DNA of 39,987 nt from Candidatus Gastranaerophilales bacterium (GCA_944326125.1 CALVCR010000126.1:1-39987), one strand, 5' to 3'; positions 9,683 to 18,130 are shown, numbered from the stretch's first letter. Translations and numbers: made by a program. The notes: generated from the sequence alone by a model not told the origin.

Positions 9683-10216
9683 ATGTCTTGTACAGTACTT
9701 GCATTGCCTATTTTATTGGCTAAAGTCATAGCAGCAGTAGCAGCCGTAGAAATTGATAACGTCATAGAAAATAATGAGGAGTGGAAAGCTGTCTCATACG
9801 GATCCAGTACCTGTGATAATGTTGACGTTATATCAGCCAGACATTTTATTGAAAAAAGCTTTGAAACAGCCTTTATGGATAAAGACCTTCTTATAAAAAC
9901 TCTGGATGAACACGGGGTTGCAAATATAAAAGAAGGGGAAGTCTGGGAAAAAGGTAAAATCACAGGACAGGTTGATAACTATACTCTGACTTTCGAGCGA
10001 GAATCCGAAAATCAGCCGTACTATCTCAAAATAACCTGCCTTGATTCAGATAACCCTGAAGAAAAATTGAATGATCTAAGCAGTGAATATGCGCTTAATA
10101 CACAGGAAGAAACCTATCTCAATATTCTTGATAAATTAAAAGATAACAATATGGAACTTGAAAGCGAAGAAGTTCTTGATGACAATACAATTGTTTTAAC
10201 AGTAAACCTTGAATAA
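9683..10216 (+). CDS. DUF1257/Ycf35-like protein with hydrophobic N terminus
   Basis: A 177-aa protein. Residues 1-22 are hydrophobic (MSCTVLALPILLAKVIAAVA) and could be a membrane anchor or uncleaved signal. The rest resembles the DUF1257 (Ycf35) plan: a helix with DLLIKTLDEHGV, two strand pairs around TLTFERESENQPYYLKI, a helix LNILDKLKDNNMELESEEV, and a final strand pair. The similarity is one of layout more than identity, but its place between a Ycf46 AAA gene and a DUF2997 gene supports it strongly. The hydrophobic start is not what I expect of Ycf35. The start codon lies 9 bp after the AAA stop, and a TAGGAG ribosome-binding site overlaps that stop. Confidence 0.6.
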   Translation: MSCTVLALPILLAKVIAAVAAVEIDNVIENNEEWKAVSYGSSTCDNVDVISARHFIEKSFETAFMDKDLLIKTLDEHGVANIKEGEVWEKGKITGQVDNYTLTFERESENQPYYLKITCLDSDNPEEKLNDLSSEYALNTQEETYLNILDKLKDNNMELESEEVLDDNTIVLTVNLE

Positions 10217-10227
10217 GGAGTAGTAAA

Positions 10228-10443
10228 ATGTCTGATAAAAAATTGAAAATAAAGTTGCTTCCCACAGGTGAAATAATTATGGAAACACACGGTGTTAAAG
10301 GGAAAAAATGTCTTGATTATATAGAAGTATTAAAGAAACTTGTTAATGTAAATATAACTGATACACAGCTTACCAATGAATATTATGAAACAGAAACGGA
10401 AGTGACTAATACTGATAATCTTGAAATCAGAACCGATTTATAG
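10228..10443 (+). CDS. DUF2997 family small protein
   Basis: A 71-aa protein with the features of DUF2997: a leading strand IKLLPTGEIIMET, the HGVKGKKCLDYIEVLKKL segment with one conserved cysteine, and a distal EYYETE motif. The function is unknown. In other bacteria this family travels with DUF1257 and Ycf46-type ATPases, as here. AAGGAG precedes the ATG, and the gap to the upstream gene is 11 bp. It is the last gene of the operon, and a strong hairpin follows 15 bp downstream. The acidic C terminus (about residues 50-71) exceeds the core family length. Confidence 0.75.
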   Translation: MSDKKLKIKLLPTGEIIMETHGVKGKKCLDYIEVLKKLVNVNITDTQLTNEYYETETEVTNTDNLEIRTDL

Positions 10444-10458
10444 ATTTTTAATAAATAA

Positions 10459-10493
10459 AAAGCGGGGCGGTGATAAAATCACCGCCCCGCTTT
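10459..10493. terminator. Bidirectional intrinsic terminator between the Ycf46 operon and ppdK
   Basis: A perfect 16-bp stem (10459-10474 with 10478-10493), GC-rich in the middle and flanked by A and T tracts on both sides, with a 3-nt AAA loop. It can stop transcripts of both convergent units. Confidence 0.93.
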
Positions 10494-10502
10494 AATTATT
10501 TC

Positions 10503-13172
10503 TTAGCAACAGCCTGCAGGAATCTTACCTGATTCAACTACAGCTTGAGCAGCCGCAAGTTTTGCTTGCGGAATTCTGAATGGTGAGCAAGAAACATAGT
10601 CAAGACCAATTCTGTATGAGAATTTAACAGAATCAGGATCTCCGCCGTGTTCACCACAAACTCCGCCAATTAATTTAGGATTAACAGCCTTACCTTTTTC
10701 CATAGCCATTTCCATTAATTTACCAACACCTTTTGTATCAAGTGTTTCGAATGGGTTAGCCGGAAGGATTTTCTGTTCAACATAGCGTTTAAGGAATTTG
10801 CCTTCTGCGTCGTCTCTTGAGTAACCGAATGTCATCTGAGTCAAGTCATTTGTACCAAATGAGAAGAATTCAGCGTATTCAGCTACTTCATCAGCCGTTA
10901 ATGCTGCACGAGGAATTTCTATCATAGTACCGAATTTGTATTCAACTCTAATACCTTTTTCAGTCATAACGTCTTCGGCAACTCTTTCAAGAATTTCTTT
11001 TGCAACCTTAAGCTCATTAACGTGGCCGATAAGAGGGATCATAACGTAAGGGATTACGTCAACGCCTTCTTTTTTAGCATCACAAGCTGCTTCAAAAATT
11101 GCTCTTACCTGCATTTCATTGATTTCAGGATAAGTTAAGCCCAATCTGCAGCCTCTTAAGCCCATCATAGGGTTAGATTCAGAAAGGCCTTCTACAATGT
11201 GTAGCAATTCTTCTTTTTCTTTAGAATCTTTGCCTTGAGCTTTTAGAGTAGCAACTTCAGCAATTAAATCTTCCTTAGAAGGTAAGAACTCGTGAAGAGG
11301 CGGATCTAAAAGTCTGACTGTCATTGGTTTTCCTGATCCAAGTGCTTTGAACATTGCATAGAAGTCAGAATACTGCATTGGCAACAAGTGATCCAAAGCT
11401 TCTTTTCTGGCTTCCGGAGTACCTGCAATAATCATTTTCTGAACCCAAGGCAATCTGTCAGGATCCATAAACATGTGTTCAGTTCTGCAAAGACCAACAC
11501 CTTCAGCACCAAATCTTAAAGCATTAGCAATATCTTTTGGTGTATCAGCATTAGCTTCAACTTTCATAGTCTTGATTTCATCAACCCACTGGAAGAAAGT
11601 TGTAAAGTTATCATCAATTTGAGCATCTGCTAACTTAACAGCACCTGCCATAACGATACCTTTACCGCCATCAAGAGATATAATATCATCTTTGTGGTAA
11701 ACAGAACCGTCAGAACCGGTTAATGTTTCGTTTTCCAGATCAATTCTCATATCTTCGCAGCCGGCTACGCATGGTTTACCCATACCTTTTGCAACAACTG
11801 CTGCGTGAGAAGTAGCACCGCCTCTGAGGGTTAAAACACCCTGTGCAACGGCCATACCGTGAATATCATCCGGACAGGTCTCAATTCTTACAAGAATAAC
11901 TTTTTCGCCTGCTTCGCCTCTTCTTGCTGCTTCTTCAGTATCAAATACAATTTTACCTACTGCAGCACCAGGAGAAGCGTTTACACCGTGTGCAATTTTC
12001 TTAGCTTCTTCAAGAGCTTTAGAATCGAAACAAGGTAAAAGGATTTGGTTAACTGTATAAGGATCAACCAGTTGAATAGCACGTTCTTTGGTAATAATAC
12101 CTTCTTTATACATTTCAACAGCAATTCTTACTGCAGCAGTAGCGGTTCTCTTACCGTTACGAGTTTGAAGAATGTATAATTTACCTCTTTCAATAGTAAA
12201 TTCCATATCCTGAACATCTTTGTAACCAAGCTCAAGCTTTTTAGCAATATCAACATATTGTTTATAAAGATCAGGCATTTCTGTTTCTAATTCAGCTATA
12301 GGCTTAGGTGTTCTGATACCTGCAACAACGTCTTCACCTTGAGCGTTAGTCAAATATTCACCATAGAATTTATTTTCGCCTGTAGCTGGGTTACGAGTAA
12401 ATGAAACACCTGTAGCACAATCATCACCCATATTACCGAATACCATTGTTTGAACGTTAACAGCAGTACCGTAATTGTGGTCGATTTTGTTCATGTTTCT
12501 GTAAGCTACAGCACGAGGAATATTCCAAGAACGGAATACTGCTTCAATAGCTTCTTGAAGCTGAACATAAGGGTCTTGAGGAAATTCTTTGCCTGTAACT
12601 TCTTTAATAACGTTTTTGTAGATAGGGATAAGAGATTTCCATCCATCTGCAGATACTTCTGTATCAGATTTAACCCCTTCTCTTTCTTTAACTTTTTCTA
12701 CTTCAGATTCAAAGTATTTTTGTCTGTCCATTTCCCATGCAACTGAACCGAACATAGTTAAGAATCTTCTGTAAGAATCGTAGCAGAATCTAGGATTGTT
12801 AGTTAATCTAATCATAGCTTCCACTGTTTCATCATTCAAACCGAGGTTGAGGATTGTTTCCATCATACCCGGCATAGAGATTCTTGCACCTGAACGTACA
12901 GATACAAGAAGAGGGTTTGAAGTATCACCAAACTTTTTACCTGTTTGAGCTTCAACATCCCTCAGTGCTGCTTTTACTTCGTCCATTAATCCGTCAGGCA
13001 TTTTATTGCCGTGATTAATGTAATCCATACAAGTCTCTGTTGTGATAGTAAGTCCCGGAGGAACCGGAAGTCCTAAATTTGTCATTTCTGCAAGGTTTGC
13101 ACCTTTGCCGCCCAAAAGATTACGCATATTTGCGTTACCTTCTCTAAAGAGCCATACGCGTTTTTCAGCCAT
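10503..13172 (-). CDS. ppdK: Pyruvate, phosphate dikinase
   Basis: An 889-aa protein, full length for the family. An N-terminal ATP-grasp domain contains GGKGANLAEM (about 21-30) and SVRSGARISMPGMM (91-104). The central phosphohistidine domain has the catalytic histidine 456 in GGATSHAAVVAKG. The C-terminal PEP/pyruvate TIM barrel carries FGAEGVGLCRTEHMF and the cysteine motif GGVCGEHGG. It interconverts pyruvate + ATP + phosphate with PEP + AMP + PPi, and in anaerobes usually serves glycolysis in the ATP-saving direction or gluconeogenesis. AAGGAG stands a few bases before the ATG. The gene is convergent with the Ycf46 operon and appears monocistronic. Confidence 0.97.
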   Translation of the reverse strand: MAEKRVWLFREGNANMRNLLGGKGANLAEMTNLGLPVPPGLTITTETCMDYINHGNKMPDGLMDEVKAALRDVEAQTGKKFGDTSNPLLVSVRSGARISMPGMMETILNLGLNDETVEAMIRLTNNPRFCYDSYRRFLTMFGSVAWEMDRQKYFESEVEKVKEREGVKSDTEVSADGWKSLIPIYKNVIKEVTGKEFPQDPYVQLQEAIEAVFRSWNIPRAVAYRNMNKIDHNYGTAVNVQTMVFGNMGDDCATGVSFTRNPATGENKFYGEYLTNAQGEDVVAGIRTPKPIAELETEMPDLYKQYVDIAKKLELGYKDVQDMEFTIERGKLYILQTRNGKRTATAAVRIAVEMYKEGIITKERAIQLVDPYTVNQILLPCFDSKALEEAKKIAHGVNASPGAAVGKIVFDTEEAARRGEAGEKVILVRIETCPDDIHGMAVAQGVLTLRGGATSHAAVVAKGMGKPCVAGCEDMRIDLENETLTGSDGSVYHKDDIISLDGGKGIVMAGAVKLADAQIDDNFTTFFQWVDEIKTMKVEANADTPKDIANALRFGAEGVGLCRTEHMFMDPDRLPWVQKMIIAGTPEARKEALDHLLPMQYSDFYAMFKALGSGKPMTVRLLDPPLHEFLPSKEDLIAEVATLKAQGKDSKEKEELLHIVEGLSESNPMMGLRGCRLGLTYPEINEMQVRAIFEAACDAKKEGVDVIPYVMIPLIGHVNELKVAKEILERVAEDVMTEKGIRVEYKFGTMIEIPRAALTADEVAEYAEFFSFGTNDLTQMTFGYSRDDAEGKFLKRYVEQKILPANPFETLDTKGVGKLMEMAMEKGKAVNPKLIGGVCGEHGGDPDSVKFSYRIGLDYVSCSPFRIPQAKLAAAQAVVESGKIPAGCC

Positions 13173-13230
13173 TAGTTTCTCCTTCTTTTTAAAGTACGCT
13201 CTATGTAATAAATTCCTAGCATGCAGAATT

Positions 13231-13259
13231 TTACCACAAAAATGTTTTTCATGTACAAT
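13231..13259 (+). promoter_or_regulatory. Promoter for a leaderless ABC ATPase mRNA
   Basis: TTACCA (13231-13236), a 17-bp spacer and TACAAT (13254-13259). The -10 ends 7 nt before the A of the ATG at 13266, so transcription should start on or beside the start codon. No Shine-Dalgarno is present. Confidence 0.5.
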
Positions 13260-13265
13260 ATAAGC

Positions 13266-13994
13266 ATGCCATTGATTGAAGTAAAAAACGTAGTAAAAAC
13301 ATACACGTCAGAAGATGAAAGCTTTAACGCGTTAAACGGCGTTTCTTTTTCAGTAGAAAAAGGCGAGTTTGTTGCTATTATGGGGACTTCTGGTTCTGGA
13401 AAATCAACCTGTATGAATATGCTCGGGACATTAGACAGACCGACAAGCGGAAGCTATCATCTTGACGGGCTTGACGTTTTTGCACTTGACCAGCATGAAT
13501 TATCTAAAATAAGAAACCTTAAAATAGGCTTTGTATTTCAAGGTTTTAATTTGATTTCAAGGACATCCGCGTTAGAAAATGTGGAACTCCCGATGATTTA
13601 TAAAGGAATTCCTGAAGAAGAACGGCATATAAGGGCTAAAGAGGCTCTTGAAATAGTTGGACTAAAAAACAGAGAATCTCATATGCCGAACCAGATGTCA
13701 GGAGGTCAGCAGCAAAGGGTTGCTATAGCAAGAGCTCTCGTTAATGATGCACCATTGATTCTTGCAGACGAACCTACAGGTAATCTGGATACTAAAACAA
13801 GTATTGAAGTAATGGAATTCTTTGTAAAACTAAACCGAGGTTTCAACGGAAAAGAAGGTAAAACAATAGTCCTTGTAACCCACGAACCTGATATTGCAGA
13901 GTACTGTTCAAGAGTAATCAAGTTTAAAGACGGGAACATCGTATCAGACCTTCCCAAAGAAGAATGGATGAAAACCAGAAACAGAGAGACATAA
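13266..13994 (+). CDS. ABC transporter ATP-binding protein, LolD/MacB type
   Basis: A 242-aa ATPase with Walker A GTSGSGKST (40-48), signature MSGGQQQRVAIARAL and Walker B LILADEPTGNLD. These are typical of the LolD/MacB/FtsE subfamily, which powers lipoprotein release or mechanotransmission-type export. No permease (FtsX/MacB-like) is encoded next to it, so its partner must be elsewhere. I chose ATG 13266 (MPLIEVKNVV), where the domain begins. A longer frame to 13221 exists but would include the promoter. The gene appears leaderless. A terminator follows. Confidence 0.92.
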   Translation: MPLIEVKNVVKTYTSEDESFNALNGVSFSVEKGEFVAIMGTSGSGKSTCMNMLGTLDRPTSGSYHLDGLDVFALDQHELSKIRNLKIGFVFQGFNLISRTSALENVELPMIYKGIPEEERHIRAKEALEIVGLKNRESHMPNQMSGGQQQRVAIARALVNDAPLILADEPTGNLDTKTSIEVMEFFVKLNRGFNGKEGKTIVLVTHEPDIAEYCSRVIKFKDGNIVSDLPKEEWMKTRNRET

Positions 13995-14004
13995 AATATG
14001 CAAT

Positions 14005-14035
14005 AAAAAAGACTTCTTTTAAAGAAGCCTTTTTT
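14005..14035. terminator. Bidirectional terminator between ABC ATPase gene and 83-aa gene
   Basis: An A-rich left arm and T-rich right arm flank a CTTCT/AGAAG core with one mismatch. It lies between two convergent genes and can act on both strands. Confidence 0.7.
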
Positions 14036-14036
14036 A

Positions 14037-14288
14037 TTAAGCTATTGCCATAAATCCGTATTCATTTGGGTTTCGATGAGCTAACCCTACGCCGTCCTGA
14101 CCTAACGAAATTTTATTTCCGCTCTCATCAGATACATAACCGATTTGCCCCGGCATTGAAATACCGGTAGTTGGTTCAACCTGTGTTTGCGGGGTGACTC
14201 GGCCAGCTCCGGTTAGTCCCAAGAATGGTTGGGATTTGCCGTATAAGCCATATTGATAATTTTGTTCGATACCTTGTAGCGGTCCCAT
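14037..14288 (-). CDS. Small orphan protein, 83 aa, glycine-rich
   Basis: I do not recognise this protein. It has no membrane segment or signal peptide. It is rich in Gly, Gln and Tyr (for example QNYQYGLYGKSQPFLGLTGAG) and looks largely disordered. I accept it as a gene because it sits alone between a terminator and a promoter box, AAAGGAT precedes its ATG, and the ATACTTTATATATAT box (14307-14325, minus) lies at promoter distance, as for other small orphan genes in this window. Confidence 0.6.
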   Translation of the reverse strand: MGPLQGIEQNYQYGLYGKSQPFLGLTGAGRVTPQTQVEPTTGISMPGQIGYVSDESGNKISLGQDGVGLAHRNPNEYGFMAIA

Positions 14289-14304
14289 AGTTTTATCCTT
14301 TTTA

Positions 14305-14325
14305 CTCTGTATATATATAAAGTAT
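14305..14325 (-). promoter_or_regulatory. ATACTTTATATATAT box upstream of the 83-aa gene
   Basis: Read on the minus strand it is ATACTTTATATATATACAG. It nearly matches boxes at 35099-35118 and 39921-39940, also just upstream of small orphan genes. It is likely a core promoter or operator. Confidence 0.5.
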
Positions 14326-14360
14326 CCGGCTGAAAAAAAATTGCTATTTTGTTAAAATTC

Positions 14361-14389
14361 GTTACAAAAGTTTAAAAATATGTTAATAT
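14361..14389 (+). promoter_or_regulatory. Promoter for a leaderless LD-carboxypeptidase mRNA
   Basis: GTTACA (14361-14366), 17-bp spacer, then TGT-TAATAT as an extended -10 (14384-14389). The element ends 7 nt before the ATG at 14396, and no ribosome-binding site is present. Confidence 0.4.
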
Positions 14390-14395
14390 ACTCTT

Positions 14396-15244
14396 ATGAA
14401 AACAGTTGGCATAATATCTCCGGCGGGAGCATTAGGAGAAGACAGAGAAAAATTAGAATCCGCGAAAAACTATTTTGAAAGCAAGGGGTTTAATGTTAAA
14501 TTCTCCAAAAATATATTTGATTCTAAACGATATCTTGCAGGAGATGATGAAATTAAAATATCAGAACTTGAGCATTTTTTTGCCGATCCGGAAATTGATA
14601 TTATAGTTAATGCCCGGGGCGGATACGGCTCAATTCGGCTTATTAACCAGATAAATTACGAAATAATTAAGAATAATCCCAAACCCTTTATCGGTTTTTC
14701 TGATATTACGGCACTCCTGCTTATGATATACAAACGAACCGGTATAGTAACTTATCATGGCCCGATGGTAATAAGCGATTTTGCCGATATTACATCATTT
14801 ACGGAAGATTCTTTTGATAAAGCATTAAACGGTGAAAAGCTTGAATTTACAGGAACAACTATTTATCAGGATGGAAGCGCCGAAGGTATTATCTGGGGCG
14901 GAAATCTCGCAACAGTCACGTCTCTTTGCGGACAGGATTTTATACCTGATAAAGATTTTATTTTCTTTGCGGAGGATCTTAACGAACCTGTTTATAAAAT
15001 TGACAAAATGTTTCAGCAGCTAATCAATATAAAAGAATTTGAAGAACACTGCAAAGGAATCGCTCTGGGTGATTTTCTAGATGTTGATAATGAGGAGTGG
15101 CTGGAAGAATATTTTCAGGAACTCGGAGAAAGATTAAATATCCCTGTCATAAGCGGATTTAAGATTACACACTCAAAAGATAAAATAACCGTTCCTATTG
15201 GAAAAATGTGCAGTTTGGATGGAAAAATTCTGACAATTTTCTAA
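14396..15244 (+). CDS. Muramoyltetrapeptide (LD-) carboxypeptidase, peptidase family S66
   Basis: A 282-aa serine peptidase of the LdcA/MccF family. The nucleophile serine is about residue 102 in GFSDIT after NARGGYGS. The catalytic glutamate is about 193 (FFAEDLNEPVYKIDKM) and the histidine about 259 (KITHSKDKITVPIG). LdcA removes the terminal D-alanine from tetrapeptides during peptidoglycan recycling in the cytoplasm. MccF relatives detoxify peptide-nucleotide antibiotics, and sequence alone does not exclude that. The length is normal. There is no signal peptide. The gene seems monocistronic and leaderless. Confidence 0.9.
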   Translation: MKTVGIISPAGALGEDREKLESAKNYFESKGFNVKFSKNIFDSKRYLAGDDEIKISELEHFFADPEIDIIVNARGGYGSIRLINQINYEIIKNNPKPFIGFSDITALLLMIYKRTGIVTYHGPMVISDFADITSFTEDSFDKALNGEKLEFTGTTIYQDGSAEGIIWGGNLATVTSLCGQDFIPDKDFIFFAEDLNEPVYKIDKMFQQLINIKEFEEHCKGIALGDFLDVDNEEWLEEYFQELGERLNIPVISGFKITHSKDKITVPIGKMCSLDGKILTIF

Positions 15245-15400
15245 TATCCTTTAGCAAATTATTTTTTGACAGGTTTTTATTAATTTAAATTTATTAATTT
15301 ACACTTAATATTTTGTAAAAAAGACTGTTACAAAACCCGATTTCAGTGTAAAATATAAAAGTATCACAAATTTTATAACATAATACAGAAAGGATTTGCC

Positions 15401-16411
15401 ATGGTGCTTGAAATGACCTATCCGCAGCTCGAAAGAGCGGTCAACCCAACTCACGATATCAAGTTATTTGCAGGGCGCTCAAACCCGGCTCTAGCGCAGG
15501 AAATAGCGGATTATCTCGGCACCACCGTAGGCCCTATGGTTATAAAGAACTTTGCTGACGGAGAAATCTATGTTCAGGTTAAAGAAAGTATAAGAGGAGA
15601 TGACGTTTTTATCATCCAACCGCTTTGCAATCCTGTTAACGAGAACCTTATGGAACTCCTTATCATCATAGATGCCTTCAAAAGAGCAAGTGCAAAGACT
15701 ATAACAGCAGTTATCCCTTATTACGGGTATGCAAGACAGGACAGAAAAACTTCCGGACGTGAAGCTATTACTGCAAAACTTGTGGCAGATCTGCTTACAA
15801 CCGCAGGAACTGACAGAGTTCTTGCAATGGATCTTCACACAGGACAAATTCAAGGATTCTTCAATATTCTTGTAGATCATATTTTTGCAGCGCCAATCCT
15901 TGTTGACTATGTTAAAGGCCTTAATATCAATCCTGATGATATGGTTGCAGTCAGCCCTGATATGGGTGGTGCTAACAGAACCCGCTATTTTGCGAAGAAA
16001 CTTGACTGCCCTATGGCAATTATTGATAAAAGAAGAGATAAACACAACGAAGCTATTGCTGCTCATATTATCGGAGACGTCCAAGATAAAGTATGTTTAA
16101 TGTTTGATGATATGATTGATACGGCAGGTACCATTTGTGAAGCTTCTAAACTGCTTAAGAGCAAGGGTGCAAAGGCTGTTTATGTCGGCGCAACTCACGC
16201 AGTATTTTCAGGCCCTGCTATAGAAAGGCTTAAGGAAGCTCCTATTGAAGAATGTATTATTACAAATACAATTCCTTGGAATAAAGAAGACCTGCCGGCA
16301 AATGTTAAGCAATTATCCGTTGCACCGCTTTTAGGACAGGCTATCTCCAGAATCCATGATGACGAATCTGTAAGCTCGCTTTTTGGTTTTGAAAAAGAAA
16401 TGAAAGTTTAA
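15401..16411 (+). CDS. prs: Ribose-phosphate pyrophosphokinase (PRPP synthetase)
   Basis: A 336-aa class I enzyme making PRPP from ribose-5-phosphate and ATP. Visible motifs are YYGYARQDRKTSGRE (ATP site), the KRRDKHNEA flexible-loop region, and the PRPP-binding DDMIDTAGT. About 18 extra N-terminal residues precede the usual IKLFAGRSN start, with a clear AAAGGA and ATG at 15401; a shorter start is possible but has no ribosome-binding site. Its upstream gap (15245-15400) is AT-rich and holds a -10-like TAAAAT at 15349-15354, with no other gene visible. Confidence 0.97.
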   Translation: MVLEMTYPQLERAVNPTHDIKLFAGRSNPALAQEIADYLGTTVGPMVIKNFADGEIYVQVKESIRGDDVFIIQPLCNPVNENLMELLIIIDAFKRASAKTITAVIPYYGYARQDRKTSGREAITAKLVADLLTTAGTDRVLAMDLHTGQIQGFFNILVDHIFAAPILVDYVKGLNINPDDMVAVSPDMGGANRTRYFAKKLDCPMAIIDKRRDKHNEAIAAHIIGDVQDKVCLMFDDMIDTAGTICEASKLLKSKGAKAVYVGATHAVFSGPAIERLKEAPIEECIITNTIPWNKEDLPANVKQLSVAPLLGQAISRIHDDESVSSLFGFEKEMKV

Positions 16412-16461
16412 TCATGCTCTTTATTTCCCCTTGATGTATAATTGGGAGGGGAGATGATAGA

Positions 16462-17874
16462 ATGTATGACGTTAATTCATCCAGAGCCGAAGAATTTATT
16501 TCTCACGAAGAAATTCTTGAGACCTTGGATTATGCCGAAAAAAACAAAACTAACGAAGTTCTTATAGATCAAATTCTTAATAAAGCAAGATTAAGAAAAG
16601 GTTTAAACCACAGAGAAGCTTCCGTTTTGCTTGCCTGCGAACTTGAAGATAAAAACAAGGAAATTTTTGAGCTGGCAAAAAAAATTAAGCACGAAGTCTA
16701 CGGAAACCGAATTGTACTTTTTGCACCTTTATATCTTTCCAACTATTGTGTAAACGGATGCGTTTACTGTCCTTATCATTTTCAAAATAAACATATTCCG
16801 AGAAAAAAGTTAACCCAAGAAGAAATTATAAAAGAAGTTACTGCCCTTCAGGATATGGGACATAGAAGAATTGCTCTGGAACTCGGAGAAGACCCTGTTA
16901 ATAACCCGATCGAATACGTTTTGGAATCAATTAAAACTATTTACGGAGTAAAGCATAAAAACGGTTCTATACGAAGAGTTAACGTGAATATAGCTGCAAC
17001 AACAGTTGAAAATTACAAAAAACTTCACGATGCAGATATCGGAACATATATCCTGTTTCAGGAAACTTACCATAAAGAAAGTTACGAAAGGCTCCACCCG
17101 AAAGGCCCTAAACACAACTACTGCTACCACACAGAAGCTATGGACAGAGCTATAGAAGGCGGTATAAAAGATGTAAGCATCGGGGTATTATTTGGATTAG
17201 AGCTTTATAAATATGAATTTGCTGCACTTTTAATGCATTCCGAGCACTTAGAAGCAAGGTTTGGATTCGGTCCTCATGCAATCAGCGTTCCAAGAATTAG
17301 GAAAGCTGATGACATTGATCCATCTGCCTTTGATAACGGAATTGACGACGAAACATTCCTAAAAATTGCAGCTTGTATCAGGGTGGCAAATCCATTTGCA
17401 GGAATGATTATTTCAACCAGAGAAACCAAAGAATGCCGTTCAAAGCTTCTTGAACTCGGAATTTCGCAGATAAGCGGAGGCTCAAAAACCAGTGTCGGAG
17501 GATACGCTGAACCGGAAGAAGAAGATTCTTCACAGTTTGACATCAGCGACACTCGCTCATTGGATGAAGTTGTAGAATGGCTTATAGAAAACGGCCACAT
17601 CCCGAGCTTTTGCACAGCTTGCTACCGTGTGGGAAGAGTTGGCGCCGATTTTATGAAATACACAAAAAATGAGCTGATTCATAATTTTTGCACACCAAAT
17701 GCTCTAATGACACTAAAAGAATACCTTGAAGATTATGCAAAACCTCACACTAAAATAATCGGTCAAAAACTTATTGAGAAAGAGTTTGCACAACTAGATT
17801 CTTCTCCGACAAAAAAAGCACTGGCAGAAAACTTAAAGTTAATCGCCGGCGGCAAAAGAGATATAAAGTTTTAA
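16462..17874 (+). CDS. hydG: [FeFe]-hydrogenase H-cluster maturation radical SAM enzyme HydG
   Basis: A 470-aa tyrosine lyase that makes the CO and CN ligands of the H-cluster. The SAM cluster cysteines are C96, C100 and C103 (CVNGCVYC). The HydG-specific second cluster is intact in the C-terminal domain: C384, C387 and C410 (CTACYRVGRVG, then FCTPNA). These residues separate HydG from ThiH and other aromatic lyases. A strong GGGAGGGGAG precedes the ATG, and TATAAT at 16437-16442 suggests a short leader. HydE, HydF and the hydrogenase are not in the window. The gene ends 3 bp before the convergent XRE gene. Confidence 0.96.
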   Translation: MYDVNSSRAEEFISHEEILETLDYAEKNKTNEVLIDQILNKARLRKGLNHREASVLLACELEDKNKEIFELAKKIKHEVYGNRIVLFAPLYLSNYCVNGCVYCPYHFQNKHIPRKKLTQEEIIKEVTALQDMGHRRIALELGEDPVNNPIEYVLESIKTIYGVKHKNGSIRRVNVNIAATTVENYKKLHDADIGTYILFQETYHKESYERLHPKGPKHNYCYHTEAMDRAIEGGIKDVSIGVLFGLELYKYEFAALLMHSEHLEARFGFGPHAISVPRIRKADDIDPSAFDNGIDDETFLKIAACIRVANPFAGMIISTRETKECRSKLLELGISQISGGSKTSVGGYAEPEEEDSSQFDISDTRSLDEVVEWLIENGHIPSFCTACYRVGRVGADFMKYTKNELIHNFCTPNALMTLKEYLEDYAKPHTKIIGQKLIEKEFAQLDSSPTKKALAENLKLIAGGKRDIKF

Positions 17875-17877
17875 ATC

Positions 17878-18096
17878 TTAGGCATCTTTAACAAGAGTAT
17901 TAACATCGACGCCGAGAACTCTGGCTATATCAATAACTCTTAAAATTGTCGGATTAATTTTACCTGTTTCAATTAAACTGACAGAATTTCTAGAGATGTC
18001 ACATTTTTCAGCAAGCTCTTCTTGAGATAAACCTTGTCTGAGTCTTTCACTCTTGATGTTGATTCCAATATTTTTTAATCTGTTCATACTTTCCAT
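17878..18096 (-). CDS. XRE-family helix-turn-helix regulator
   Basis: A 72-aa protein consisting almost only of a Cro/CI-type helix-turn-helix: INIKSERLRQGLSQEELAEK, recognition helix region DISRNSVSLIETGKINP, and a closing VIDIARVLGVDVNTLVK. Without a ligand or dimerisation domain it probably acts as a small dimeric repressor. ATG 18096 is preceded by a weak GAGA; ATG 18087 and an upstream TTG (18120) are alternatives. It is divergent from the 122-aa gene, and an imperfect inverted repeat lies between them. Confidence 0.85.
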   Translation of the reverse strand: MESMNRLKNIGINIKSERLRQGLSQEELAEKCDISRNSVSLIETGKINPTILRVIDIARVLGVDVNTLVKDA

Positions 18097-18130
18097 AATT
18101 AATATTCTCGTGTATTGCAAAATATTTTTC

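Noticed and set aside
15491..16084. A 197-aa open frame on the minus strand opposite prs
   Set aside because: It lies wholly inside the highly conserved prs gene, is Ser/Cys-rich in the way of antisense shadows, and has no ribosome-binding site or family motif.
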